64,000 nt of DNA from Takakia lepidozioides (GCA_030704615.1 CM060733.1:57226001-57290000), one strand, 5' to 3'. Positions 46,301 to 62,490 are shown, counted from the first letter of the stretch. Made by a program: numbers and translations. Notes: generated by a model not told the origin, from the letters alone.

Positions 46301-48500
46301 AAGCTGCCTAGCCTTGACAAAAGGCACACAGTGAGGAGCTGCATATTCCACAGAGTAATTATACACAGGTATATAGTACTTGTACCGTCCATGTATTTAG
46401 TGTATAAACCCATTCTCTTACCAAGTCAGCTTTTCCACAACTCTGCTTTTTCTCCTCTCTGACTGGGCCAGCTAAGCTGCAGCTTGTCTGTCAAAGTACT
46501 AATTTGGATTCACATGGGGAATAGAGTAAACTAGTACTGATTTAGAACCTTCCTCAGAACCAAATCCAAACCAGGATTTCATGGTTATAGTATATTCCAC
46601 TTTCTTTCCTATGACCCAATCGCCTCAGTCTGGTCTACACCCCCCACTTAGAAGGTCCTGCACTAAGTATATACTAATAATAATGATCTGCCCAAGTTGC
46701 TTTCAGGGCAACGCCACCTTAAGCTTAGTTTATGTTTCTCTTGGTTGAAGGAGGAAGAGCCCGGGCCACTGGCTTTATTGAGGGTTAAAGAAAGAGGGAG
46801 GGATCTTCTTTGGATGACCAGCAAAATGGGAACAGTAGGAAACCAACAAGCTATTTAGTAGGAATTGATGCTCATAGTGTGACCTTAAGTGGCGCTGTGA
46901 AGTGGTGACTAGTGACTCACAAGTTGGGGATTTCAACGGAGTCGGAGAAATTTGGGTATTCGATATCATCGCTGTGCTGCAATGGGACTAGTTCCGCGGA
47001 CTTTTGTGAGGGACTCTTGACTGAATGGATGGAAGGCACCGCATGATCAAAGATTACGACTTAAGACGCTGAATCCCAGAGCCATTTGGATCTCAAATTT
47101 CAACCCTATCTTGGTCTGTCGGACTGGGAAAAGATCTTGCCTGTCGTTGAATGAATCGTGGTGTAACGGTCCCCACAAGAAATGAGAGAGAGAGGATTGG
47201 AATCTCAGTAAACCAAATCCCATCATCAAGGGTCTGCTTGGCACAGCCTGTTCAGACATGAGGAAACTCCGGAATGCTTTTATATTGAAACCCAATTAGA
47301 AACCCAATCGACAAAGTTGGAGCTAGGAACCACTGGCTCAGTTTTCAGGGATAAGGGTGTCCACAGAGCATCTCTCACACGACCCACACACAGATTCCTT
47401 CCTATTCTTCGCCGACTTTGTGATTGGAGGAGGGAGAGTCGCTTATGGGAGAAGCCATTGATGGGAGGGCTTTGCCGCAACTTTTATAGATTATCCTAAG
47501 ACTATTTGGGGGCATAGAGCAGTGAAGAATTATTGGAGACCGGTACACACGCGGGCCGGCCAAGCTCGAGTGGGACGCAAAGAAATCCAAGGCCCTTGCA
47601 TGAAGCTGGGCCCCGTGAGCTCAGCATTATTCTGTGGAGATGAGTCAGTGTCAGATCTTGTGTCAGATATCCTGTCTTTTACTACGACCCCATCTTGACC
47701 ACATCCTCTGTAGGATTTGCCAGTAAGTAATGTAAGCCTAAGCTGGGAGGCAAGCCTAGCCACAGATGGCAAGTCTTGGACCTAATTGGATGGGGAAACT
47801 AGTTGCTCTGTCAGGTTTAGGCAGCCAGGAACGTCTGGACGTCTGGAGTCTGGACTGGAATGTCGGTTTCGTCAAGGGCTGCTAGGTGGTAGGAGTTCCA
47901 CGACTTATCTGGGTACCTACTACAAGGAATTAATTCTCACGGCGATGACTACTAACATCTGACGAAGTCGAATAATGAGACTCACGAGTCCCAGGTTTTA
48001 CGCCACCAAAGAAATCTTCTGAGATCTTTACCCAGATCAACTTGACTTCGCACAGTGCAAGCTGCCTACTTACATAGACTTTGTACAGTCTATCAGGAGT
48101 GTCTACTCCAGCAGACACTGTAGTTGACTTGCTAAAGAATCCCACCTCGTGTGGAACCAGGACTGTAGTCAACCAAGCCACTGTTACTTACTTCTAGTTC
48201 TCATCAGAATCACATCTCCACACCTACTTACATCTCTCTCTCTCGGGTATCAGCGCCCAGATCTCGACGAAAGATCTAGGCAAGTTTTACGAACAGCAAA
48301 ATGTGGGACAAAAACCGATGTTTGGAAACCCCGTTCGTGCACTCCATTGACCAGATGAAAACCACAGCAACACATCATCAGCTAGCTCCATTGCCGCCAA
48401 GAAAGAAAAGCTCTAGATAGCAAGCATCCACACATCCACAAACTTCTCGAAACTTTTGAGGAACCGTGCGATCTCGCAGGCTGCTCCGAAAGTGAGTTTT
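43370..48500. other. Intergenic, no gene seen
   Basis: Contains simple repeats: TTTTA tandem copies near 44,105-44,130, an AT run near 45,298-45,311 and an A run near 45,640. Frames on both strands lack domains. The minus-strand frames at 47.0-47.5 kb look coding-like in places but carry many stops. Confidence 0.35.
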
Positions 48501-48574
48501 CTCTTTATTGCGGAAGAATGTGGTGATGTGAGTTATGAGAGGCCGCTGTCGTGATGGGTCATTCATCGCGATCC

Positions 48575-48602
48575 AGCCGTCGATCCTCCCAGATCGACGG
48601 CT
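48575..48602. repeat. Perfect 11-bp hairpin
   Basis: AGCCGTCGATC at 48,575-48,585 and GATCGACGGCT at 48,592-48,602 are exact inverse complements separated by CTCCCA. A further GGCCGTCGATCCTC copy of the left arm and loop lies near 48,643. It could be a protein-binding site or a transposon end. Confidence 0.7.
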
Positions 48603-48899
48603 CACACATGCTATCCACCGCATGTGCATGGAACCCTCCTCACGGCCGTCGATCCTCACATAAACTAGCGCACTGGATTCGATCTCGAAAAAGTGAAACG
48701 ACTGATTTGGATGGATGGTGGAGATGCGTCTGTTGATATGGCGATCGTGCGTCCATAGTGGCACTGTTCCGCACGTGTGTTCGGCGGCGAATTTCCTGGG
48801 TTCTAATAAATACATGCAGCTTTTATCCTTGCTTCTCTCTCTCTCTCGCACATCAAACGAGAGTCTTGCCTGATCTCTCGGTTTGCAGCACGAATCTGT

Positions 48900-51720
48900 C
48901 TCTTCTCTCTTGAAGAGCTCCATTAATCCGCTTCTTGCTTCAGTATTTTCATGGATACTTAGAAGTCCATCACCACATCATTGCATACTGAAAGTGCCGA
49001 CATTAAAGGGGCTTTGAGCGTGCAGCAAATTCTGTCTTTTCACATATGAGATCAGGGATATGTTGCAAACTCTCACTACAGGATATGAGAGGGAGTCCCT
49101 GTAGTTTCCTAACCTTCAGCTGGACTTGGCCATGTAAGAAAGAACACAGTTTGACATGAGAATTTGGAATTTCAACCGTTCCTTTCAGATGGGTAAGTAT
49201 CATAGTGTTGAGGGGACATTTGCCGATTTGTTCACTGAAGCAAGTGCAAAGCTTGGCTCAGAATAACATAAAGACATCTCTTTACATTTGTTTTGTGCTC
49301 TACAAATGACACTCGTTGAGTCGTGGATAAAGAGGGCAAGCAGCCAATTTTCTAAGTCTCCGCAGAGATTCATGGGCTTGGGCTTCAAATATGCGGGGTG
49401 CTTGTGTGAAGGACCGCAGGCCAACTAAATGGGGCTGGAGGGAATGTCCGCGAAGATTAATGTTACTACCATGATTGCTGAAAGTCGATATGCAGAGTGT
49501 GAGACTCTGTCGCACGGCTGTCTCTAAACGACGTAGGAAGATGCTATAGAGGATCTGTGTTGTCTCCAACATTCAAATCGAGTTATACTTGTGCAGTCTG
49601 CTCAAATAATTATCTCAGGTTTAGGTTTGATTCACTGCTGATCCAGTGGTGGGCAGATGACATTTCCTGAATTCCATCGTGCAAACCAAACCCTGAGAAA
49701 ACTACGGACAAACTGTGTATGGAAGATAAAGACTCGGACTGAAAAGACCATTCACTTCTCACGGTTCCACCTCCAAAAGAGGAGCAATGCTGCGGATGAA
49801 GAGGCTCATCTTTGTAGAGCCTAAAACTTATGATGTTCCACTGCTTGATTGTTTTTCAAATAAGTACAAACTCAAACACAGAGCACGCGTATCTGAGGGC
49901 GCCAGTCACCTAACCCATCGGTTGTACTTCTCGAACATGGAAGTTCCTTCTGCACTGTTGGTTTCCAAAAAGATGTGATCGAGATTGAATGCTTGCGATG
50001 GTGGGACTAGAAACATACCAAGTTACCACATTCATAAGTACCCATTGTACATAGTTCTTAACAGAGAATAATGCCAACAATATGATCTGTTATGGACTCA
50101 TCACTCGTCGATTTTGGCCGCTCTGAGGTCCAATCCTTCAAATGTGAACGATAATAGTTTCAGTCCTCTCCAGAACCCGGTACGAATGCGGTAATTACTT
50201 GCTATCAGTCTTCTCCAATGGACAATTTTGTAAAAAGCATTTCGGTGAGTGTGCAATGTAAGGGAAGATTCAGCTGGTTAATTTGCAGTCCCTATGTCCA
50301 GAACGAATCGGACGCTACATTTCTGACTCGAATGTCTCCCCGACAAGACACAAGTACACAGCACAATTTGCAATTTCTCAGGTACTCATCTCTCAATGCC
50401 TACTGCAAGCATGTTCCGCTTTGTGTGATAATATTCCTGGCTTCTTAATCGATACTGTGATCTTCCTACTACCGCATTTTTCTGTCAGATAATTAGATCG
50501 TATTGTTCAAACACATTGGTGGCTGTGTTGGACTGCTTGGCGGAGGTCTCTACTCCATTTAGAACGATTTTCAAAGGGTCGTAGCAATATGTTTGTTGGT
50601 CCATGTAGGTAGAAAGTGAAGCAGATGAAAGCTCAAATGTGAGTTCGATTGTCAACAGCTAAATTCCGTGTGCCCTGCTGTGTCTCCTCAACCTTTCTCT
50701 CAGCTGCCTTTGGGTTGAATCTGGCTTCACTCTGTCTTTTGTTCTCTTTCTTGTTTCTTGTTTTCCTTTTGTCCCGTAAGCTCTTGAAGGTTTCTGCGGA
50801 CGTTATAAAGTTCCATTACATTTTATTTCATTTCTCTCTTGCATGCAGCTCTCAGTGTGCAGTCGGTGATATTTTAAGGGCACCCAAAATTGTAAGGGCA
50901 CCCACCTCAGTGTGAAGTCCTTTTGGTTCCCCCCATAGTAAGAAGGTCATCGGTTGCCAGGTGGGACAACCCACAAAATCTCTCTTTCAACACTCTTCGT
51001 GGCAAGCCAAGATTTATGAACTGCAACAATGCAGCTTCCATGTGACTCTCTAAGACTCCAGATACCCATATCTCAAAATAAGTTCTTCTGTACCATATGC
51101 GTTTGTGGAAACGAAAACCTTCACTGTCAGACTCTGTCTGTATGCTTCCCATCTTTCTGGCCCTTTCTCCATCAACACTTGGTCCACAAGAGGTGTTTGC
51201 CTTACAGTTCAGCCCTTGATTGTTCCCTGCTCACAATGGAAGAGCACATGCAACCCTGGAACATCTGAAGGACCCAAGGAAGCATGCAGTGCACATTGCT
51301 CCATTGCCAGCAGAATTGTACGTCTCCCTCCTCAAACTGCAAACCAAGTCCTCGTACCCTAAACCCAATGCTCCTTGCTGTCATGTTAGGAGCATGATGG
51401 CACTGCTAATTTAGATCTCATAGGTAAATAGGACATGTGGGTGTGCTTGAAATACTTTCACACTCCCAAGTTCGGAAAGAGAGGGAATGTAGTCATCAAC
51501 CATTGTCTGCAAGAGAAGTGAATGTGGTCGTCCAATTGCAGAGAATTGAGTTCAGAGTTGCGCCCTGACATTGCAGACATGCTCTAGAGCATGAGCGGGT
51601 CGGCCAGAAGTGCTCCACTTGTCACAAGTGAATGTGGTTGGGGAGGCAGTAGCAGTGTTAAGGAAAGAGATAGAGGATAGAGAAAGAGAAAAGGGAGAGA
51701 CTCTGTGCGCTACCATTGGA
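48900..51720. other. Intergenic, no gene seen
   Basis: Short frames only; none shows a domain or supported splice sites. Confidence 0.35.
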
Positions 51721-51724
51721 GTTT

Positions 51725-53025
51725 GCAGATTTCCTCTAGAAAGTGCTTCATACAAGCATCAATCTGCTGTGTGTGATCTGCCCAAGTTAGACCCCAACAG
51801 GGCCAGGGCCCTTGAGATTTTGGAAGTTGGTGAACAGAGGTGCAGGGACTATGTTCACCTGACGAGGGTCGCTCTCTGATTAGAATACCCCAGACAGTGT
51901 ATCAGAAGATGGATATTGTCTTCAGGCAGCCTGTGAATCAGGCATTGGCAACCTCCCTTTCTTCTCTGCATCTATTTATTGTTCAAAGGTGGCCTCCCCA
52001 TCCTGAGTTACAATTAGTCTAGTGCCGAGGGTAGGTAGGCCCTTCAGGTCATCCTTAAGGTCCTTACCCATATCACAGACTGGAAACAAGTTCATGGAAG
52101 TTTTGTGCCTAATTTCATATCGTGTCCTGGTGGAAAAGGGGAGAGGAGATTTTCAAGTACCTGAATATTAGGCAGGAAGAACTGACCCTGCTAGATGAAG
52201 CTGAGTTGGAGTCTGAAGTGTCTAAGGCTATGTCAGAAGCACAAAGAACATCAGGATGGTCTTGCTTCCAATCTTAATCTTCCTAGGGTATCTGGTATTA
52301 GGCATGCGATTCAACTGACCCTTTCATGAACTCATCATGTCGAGAGCTCAAGGGCGGGTACACCAAACTCACTCCAAACAGCCATGTAGCTGTTCTAGAG
52401 CACGCTGACATGCTCTCTTTCAGCACCAAGAGCTGAATGGATTTGATATTTTAGCAGGGTTGAAGGTGTCTTCCCACACGGCAGATGCGTACCCCAAGGT
52501 ATGCCCGATCATTCAAGCTCAAAGGCATGAATTCTGCAAAGCATGGTCCTTTTAACTTCGGAATTAATCCCTCCCGGTGGGAAAATGGAGTGAGACCCAA
52601 AGCTTTCGTTTAGCTGCTTGAACCACTTTTTGTGTATGTGCATCTCAGTTACAACTGGAGGAGAACTCAACACCAAGGTATGTGAGCACAGGGATGTCTT
52701 TTTGGCCCACATCCATTGGAGATCCCCTCCTCCCTCCCCACAATTATTACCAACATTGGCTTCTAGGCTCCACAGGTTACAGTACCTCTGCGCACAATCA
52801 ACCAACTCCTGAAGATTGGATGGCGTATCCCTAGGCTCCCCAAAGTCATCCACAAACATTGAAGGCTGGTATGCTGCCATCACCCACCTTGAACCCAAAT
52901 CCCTCACTTTCCACGTCTTCAAGGAGCTGGTTTATGATAACATTGAAGAGCATTGAGGAGAGGGTACAACCTTGAGCTACACCTTGATCAATGTCAAAGA
53001 AATTAGACTTCTGGCCGTCAACAAC
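51725..53025 (-). mobile_element. LINE retrotransposon, copy 2, 5'-truncated
   Basis: Closely similar to copy 1 at 24,545-25,760, in the same order and on the same strand. It has the RT palm (GVAQGCTLS near 52,970, FVDDFG near 52,855), INSEVKRTMLCR near 52,560, and the zinc-binding C-terminal region near 51,900. Similarity stops at about 53,025, inside the RT palm. Frameshifts are frequent. Bases 52,121-52,256 are inverted relative to copy 1. Confidence 0.8.
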
Positions 53026-54160
53026 TTTTTGAAAGTGCTGAAGGAGCTTGGCAAGGAAAGGCTACCATGTATGCCACACTTCCTTCAAGGCTCTTGTTTG
53101 ACCAGTCTTCTAAGTAGGGTGAGAAAAGTTCATTGGCATTTCTATCCCATACTATTCGCTTGGGCTCCAGATAGAGCCAAGAGTGACTGCTAGGACTTTA
53201 GTTGGCAGTTACACTAGCACTCCACAATAAGACGGTCACAGTGGGAAATTGCCAAAGTTTAGATATCCTTGGAGTTTCTAGCAACAAGGTGAAGCGTTGA
53301 GCATATAACAGCACTGGCACGAGATCTCAAAATCTCCCTCAAAATAACAGGCTTGACAAACTGTGGCTTTCTCCATGTAGACCATGAAAGAGTTTGTTAC
53401 AGAGGCCATTTTACTGACTCTGGCATGTATGGACTGGATTGTACCTCCACTTGAGTTCAGCTACAATTTATGCTGTTCTGCATGAGCTGCAATAGCACCT
53501 CTTACTATTCGTATCATATGTGGTCCCTCCTAAGCTATCAACCATTTGGCCCAAGGTTTTTCCATGCTGTTTGCAAGATGCTTAGGAGTTCAGGGTCGGG
53601 GCTTGGTTTTTTGGCTGTGGTGATAATACAGCTGCTCAGCTGCACCCTTGCAGTTTTCAGAGAGAAACCTGAGATCACCAGATGTCAGACCTATGCGGCA
53701 CACAACAAAAGATGTGTTCAAACATGGGCTGTGGAGGAAGATGAGCCGGACTTGCATTGAGCCTGGTCTCGGCAGCCTTGTCCTCCACAAGCTCCTTTAG
53801 CATCCCCACTGTTGGGCGCATTTGTATGCTCTTCATTGTGTTCTTCAGATAGATCCAAGAGTAACTTGCAGGGAAGTTACTTGCCAATAGAAGGAGATTA
53901 TGTTCTTGGTGCTTCTGGCATGCAATTCAACCATTGAGCATAGAGGTACCATCAGTGTTGTGGTGTAGTTGTCCTGAGGAAGGCTTGAATGTGCATGACC
54001 CTGTTGTTTGCAAGTTGCTTCAGAGGTTGATGATCGGCTTGATCTGGGGAAGCTGTGATGCACACATGCAGGATTCTTCACACTGGAGGTTTTCACAAGA
54101 TTTCCAGACTTTAAAAAATAAGCAGCGCCGACAGGAGGCCCTTTGGATAGAGGACTGGGA
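53025..54160. other. No gene seen
   Basis: Lies between the LINE end and the DYW relic. Frames are short and domain-free. Part may be unrecognised retroelement or PPR sequence. Confidence 0.3.
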
Positions 54161-54162
54161 AG

Positions 54163-54480
54163 GTGGTAAACCAAATTGAGAAAATCCATGCAGAGCTCGG
54201 GGACAGGGGGTACCTGCCTGACACGCACTTAGTATTGCATGATGTGCAGGAGCAACATGAGTTTTGTTTTTTGCCACAGATGGTGGCCATTGCTATTGGG
54301 CTCATCACTGTGACATCTCTCCATGTCATCCAGAACCTTCAGGCGCCAAAGAGATTCCTGGCAAGCAACTGTTGGACATTGCCAACAACTTTGAACCCTT
54401 CAAAGTGGTGTTTGTACTTGTGGGTATTTCTGGTGAACCGAGCACATGCATGAAAGAAAGTGTGCCGGTTGAAATTTGAG
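54163..54480 (+). pseudogene. DYW-domain relic of a PPR gene
   Basis: The frame from 54,163 reads EKIHAELGDRGYLPDTHLVL and HDVQEQHEF, then VAIAIGLITVTSLHVIQNL. This parallels the DYW start of the main PPR gene near 5800-6000 (IKEIHAEL, GYVPDTCFVLHDV, LAIGFGLIS). The deaminase HSE and CGDC residues are lost. At 54,410-54,440 a GTTTGTACTTGTGGGTATTTCTGG-like stretch parallels the terminal CSCGDYW coding region. It is a non-functional remnant about 48 kb from the PPR cluster. Confidence 0.75.
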
Positions 54481-55855
54481 AGTGGGAAGGTCACGGTTGG
54501 TCATATTGTCTTCCTAGGTCTCCAGTCTTGATTCTCTAATTCGCCTTTTAAAGTGTATACTACAGTGTCTTAGCTCTTCAAATTCTCTTTCATCAATGTC
54601 TCTGCACAAATTCCTGTGGTCAACATTACAATATTCCAGCACTGACAACCTTTAACCAATTTTATAGTCTGTCGGTTGCTGGTTTATGAATGTGGCAAGT
54701 CTAGTTGGAACTAGTTTTGCACATTGATGATTAGGACCAACAGCTCAGATCTAAGAACAGAAAACTTGCAGCCTGATCATGAGAACTCAATTCTACTTTC
54801 CTATCTATTGTGTGAGAGGTAGATCAAAAAGGCAGGCGGTTAGTGAAGCTTGCCTGTCGGTCAGGGTGCAGGAGGCCCCTAAACTTGGGTTAGAGATATC
54901 AGCCCATAATTCTGGAGAAGGCTACTCTCAAGCCAGTTTTAAGCTCACACTCGTGTTTGTTTCGGAGGCAAGCATGCACAGTATATTGTTTTAGTCAGGT
55001 GATGGGTTCATTTCGACGTCCCAGTCATATTAGTTACTTTCTTGAGAAATATGCAGATAAGCCCTGGAAAGGTTTCTTGGTTTGGATGCACTTGTTTGCT
55101 GCTCTATCAACCTGATGAATGGTGCACAATATGACATTTAGGGGGAATGGGTAAGCAGGCTCATGTTTGCAATGGTATGTATACAAGGATCTTCTGTTGC
55201 AATTGTTGCAAGGTAAAGAGTGGCCATTTTGTTTTAGGTTGCCTTTTGCACATGGCTGATACTGGAAAGTGTCAGAAGAGTATGTGGGGTTAGCTGTGGA
55301 GGGTGTTAGACAGGACTGTGTTCCATATCAGATTTAGGGCCGTTTTACTTGGAATCATGGGTTGTTGCGTGAAATGTGTGAATGGGGTGTGTCCACAATG
55401 CATTCAAGGCAATTGTCCAGGTCAGGATTCCTAAGTCCTAATTCCTTAGGAATCCTGATCTGGATAAGCCAAATAAGCCAACTAGTCAGATAAGCCATGT
55501 CCTGTCACTGGACACAAAGTTCTTCAACATATGCACATGAACTGTGTGTACTTCGTTGTTTGTTGACTTAGTCTTATGTCGAATAACAGAAGCGAGGTTT
55601 GGCGAGGTTTGGCAGTTTCACACTGAAGTAGTCATCCAAGTGGGAGGTCTGTCCATTGTAGTACACCTATGCTTAGTTTTTGTCTCAGTGTTGTCTGTAG
55701 CTGGGACATGTTTGTGAGGCTTTCAGGCCAATTGTCACTGCTCCTGTTTTTAACAGCTCCCATTTCAGTATCTTGTTTCTCGGCTACCTGCCTGCTCTGC
55801 TACAAGTAAAACTGTGTCTGCAGAAATCTTCCACTCTAATGCTTGTCCTCAACAT
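54480..55855. other. No gene seen
   Basis: No supported coding sequence. It could hold introns of a gene that owns the exon at 55,859, but no upstream exon was identified. Confidence 0.3.
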
Positions 55856-55858
55856 CAG

Positions 55859-56041
55859 GTGCACAAAAATTCAAGACTGCGTTTGAGGAGGCCCAGGAAA
55901 AGGTGTCTGAGAAGTCAAAGGAGCATGATGAGACTGCAGACTCAGCTGCGAAACTTCTCAAAAACTTGAAGGTGGAGGAGAAAGCAAAGAGGCTGCTGAT
56001 GTCACTAGAGCAGAACTCCAATGAGCTTACTGTTCTAGTGG
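55859..56041 (+). pseudogene. Orphan RanBP1-like exon
   Basis: After an acceptor (AACATCAG) the frame reads AQKFKTAFEEAQEKVSEKSK, then LLKNLKVEEKAKRLLMSLEQ, up to a possible donor (GTG G/GTATT). KFKxxFEEAQ is typical of the C-terminal helix of Ran-binding (RanBP1/Nup50) domains. A stop follows 12 codons later if unspliced. It is a single exon with no recognised partners, so it may be a gene fragment or part of an unresolved gene. A 25-bp imperfect repeat (GGTATTAACCTG / GGCATTAACCTG) overlaps its end. Confidence 0.4.
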
Positions 56042-56049
56042 GTATTAAC

Positions 56050-56970
56050 CTGTAGAGTAGAGTGGGCATTAACCTGTGTGTCATAAGGAAGAACAAGATA
56101 ATGTATCATGCTCTCGATAGTGCATGATGCATGGAGATTTTTACCCTATCGAACAAGTTGAGTAGGTTCTTTTGGAGGTTCTCTTTATCTGTACCAGAGT
56201 CAAAGTCTGACGCTATTTAGTAAGTCCTGGCCTGTTTGGGATCTGTTGCTCATTCCATGAGACTGCATCTTTCCAGGAGTATTGGTTGGTGGTGCACGTC
56301 CTTGCGATGGTCAATGTCTGCTTGGATGCATGTCGTTCTCATGAGTAGTAAATCTCCCTCTAGATGCCGCGGTTGTGTTGCCATACATCGCGTGGGATAC
56401 CACACCCTCTTAGTTGGGTAACAATTGTACTATGAACATTGGTGGCAGTCGGAGTGAATGCATGGTGTTGGCCAAGCTGGTCAGAAATACCACCATGGTC
56501 CATTGCTATACTAGTATGTCCCAGAGGACCTGGGAGACATGAGTGTACTGGTTTAAGGGTTGAGGGAGAGATGAGTGCAATGTTTGAGAGCACATGCAGC
56601 GGTGTTGTGGCCCTCAACTCTGTGGAAGCAATGATTTCCGAAAGACCTGTCTGTAGTTCTACTAACATTTGAATGCTGAGGATAACCATGTTCATGCGCT
56701 TTACGTGAAAGTAGGGGAAGAAACCGCATTTTAGTGCTTTGCTGGACTGGAATTTGGTGGCCGATAGATGTAGCATGTCCACAGCAAAGGAGAGGATGTC
56801 TTCCAAAATGCAAAATTGTTTGTTAGTCTGGCCTCCAGCACACAATTGTTACTACATCCAGAGAATAACCTGTCCACTTGAGCTGATTGAAAACAATCTG
56901 TCTAGTATAGGATTGGTTTGTGCAAGAGGAATAGTCAAATCTCAAATTTCTGAGAAATGCAGAAGCAGTA
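56050..56970. other. No gene seen
   Basis: A 161-residue minus-strand frame (56,845-56,360) has no recognised domain. It may be part of the same element as the CCHC fragment that follows. Confidence 0.25.
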
Positions 56971-56978
56971 TCATTACA

Positions 56979-57467
56979 ACATTGGGTTGCAAAATGGCCT
57001 TCCTTGCCACAGTTGTAGCACTGCCTACTGCTGCCTCCAACTCCACAACCACCTCAATGGATTCTCCCATTTCTATCCTCTCGAAATCCCCCATTGTAGC
57101 CACCTACACCATCTCCATATCGAGCCTGTTCCCCACCCAAGCTTGCCTCTGCCTGAGTTCCTGCACCTCCACAAAAATCAGGTGTCACAGAAAAATGTGA
57201 TGTGCCTGCAATGCTTCCACTCCAACTCATCACAATGCATCCATGGATGGCTTCCCCTCTGGCAAGCTTGCCTATCCAATGTAACATTAGCTTACTCTCC
57301 TTGACCCAGTCAACAGCCTCTGATCCAACCACAGTCAACTTTGTCCGCTGTTCATCATTGTAGATCTCTCCTTCAGCTTGAACACATGGTGGGTAAACAA
57401 CAGCCTCTGGATGGTCTAATTGAACTTGGGTTTTGCTCTTGATTCCAAACAGAAAGCTCCTTGGCAA
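56979..57467 (-). pseudogene. CCHC zinc-knuckle ORF, probable Gag fragment
   Basis: A 137-residue minus-strand frame (57,467-57,054) contains Gly-rich stretches (GDGVGGYNGGFREDRNGR). After a stop it continues into CYNCGKEGHFATQC at about 57,020-56,979, a perfect CX2CX4HX4C zinc knuckle. Such knuckles occur in retroelement Gag proteins and some plant RNA-binding proteins. The in-frame stop and lack of other domains suggest a retroelement relic. Confidence 0.5.
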
Positions 57468-57469
57468 GA

Positions 57470-58045
57470 TGCTGAGTGATTTCAGCCCCTGCCTCCTGAA
57501 AGGCAGTGACCCATATCATACCTGTATGATCTTGCATTAGAAAATTTAAAACATACCTGTCACCACAAAATGTTGAAATGATCCAAACAATCAGTACAGC
57601 GCAAAAACCATGACACAGCTATAAAACACATTGTCACTACGTACACTGGACACCATTATGCGGGTAAGTGTCAAAGGGTTAGACAGACACTCACAACTAA
57701 CATCTCAGCACATAGTGCCCCTCTGGACAAATGAAAGCCCGGCTAGTAGATATTATCTTTTGATTCATGGCTGGAAAATCTGCACATGCACATAGCAAGG
57801 TGGTGCTGTTTGAAGAACAAGAATCCACAGCAGTGAAGTTCATGGCCTACCACGTTAATAATTTGCTGAAACATCTTGTGAAGATCAATTTGATTACAAG
57901 TGCGGAGATTGCCATCACATTATGCTGAACTACAACAACCTGACTGACCAAGTTGAATTGAGCTTTCATATGTGTTCAGAAAAGTCAGGTCTAGTTGTTC
58001 TCATCACACATTATTTTATTTTATTTTTTATCATCACACATAAGG
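57470..58045. other. RPT4 upstream intergenic
   Basis: No gene seen. AT-rich sequence leads to the RPT4 promoter. Confidence 0.4.
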
Positions 58046-58051
58046 TGACTG

Positions 58052-58059
58052 TATATAAG
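58052..58059 (+). promoter_or_regulatory. TATA box, putative RPT4 promoter
   Basis: TATATAAG, about 420 bp before the RPT4 start codon and followed by a purine-rich GGAGAGAGAAG leader. The position would give a 5' UTR of about 390 nt. Confidence 0.4.
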
Positions 58060-58472
58060 GAGAGAGAAGAGGGAGAATAAACGAATAAACCCATTAAATG
58101 ATACAATTCCGCCGTCGCCACGTCATCACCGTCGCCACGTCACCTAACCTAAACCTAAATGCGGAAAGGGAAGCACGAGAACGAAGCTTGTCTGCCAAGT
58201 TTGCCGTTCCTCTCTCGGATGCTGTGATTTCTGTCGTGCCTCGACGTGCTGCTTGCTATCAACTATCAACACAAACAAAGAGCAACAACTTGGTCCATCC
58301 CCGAGTTCTTTTGACAGATTTGGAGCACTTGTGAGGCGTCCATCATATTCCAGTCCTTGCAGGCTACTTGGAGTTTATTAGGGTTTGGAATGTACGTTCC
58401 TTAAAGTCTTAGGATCGTTTAGTTTCCGCTGAAGCGGCAAGGGCGGTGAAAGAGCAAGAAGGAGGTTTGGAG

Positions 58473-61965
<3,493 letters not shown>

Positions 61966-62330
61966 TGTGGCAATTTAGGCTTCTGTCTGAATGTCAAAAG
62001 GCCACTTTACGAAGACCTATAAATTGGGTCAGCACATGACCTCTTGTCTTTGTTTGCCTCCGTCAATGTGTAATAATTTGTAACGGTAGCCTTTAAGAGA
62101 TCCAAGCAAGAAAAGGTTGGGCGCAGTTTACAAGGAGCACCTGAGAGCATTGTACATAGTCCTCTGTAAATCAAAGTAGGCCACTAAGACCTCCGCCGGA
62201 AAAACATAGTGCGGACAAAAGTATCCTTTTAGATATGGGGTGTTCTTGCGAGTGCAGTGACAGTATTTTCCATGAGTGCTTAGTGCTTGAGGGGAGATGA
62301 ACAAAATTCGTGCAAATTAGTTCACTGTTT
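61966..62330 (+). other. RPT4 3' UTR and flank
   Basis: No gene seen. AT-rich TGTAATAATTTGTAA near 62,068 is a plausible near-upstream polyadenylation region. Confidence 0.3.
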
Positions 62331-62490
62331 TTTCTTTTGAAAGGGAAATATCTGGTAGTGACAGCTCACAAATCAGGCCCCTTGATAGTGAGAGGAGAAA
62401 ATAACCTCTTTCACAGGAACCTTGCGTTGAAGGCTTTCGCATGGGACGCCACCCAAGGGAATGGAGAGAAGAACATATCACACCCATCAA

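Noticed and set aside
48378..48923. 181-residue minus-strand ORF
   Set aside because: Composition looks like translated promoter and (CT)n sequence and it spans the perfect hairpin; no domain.
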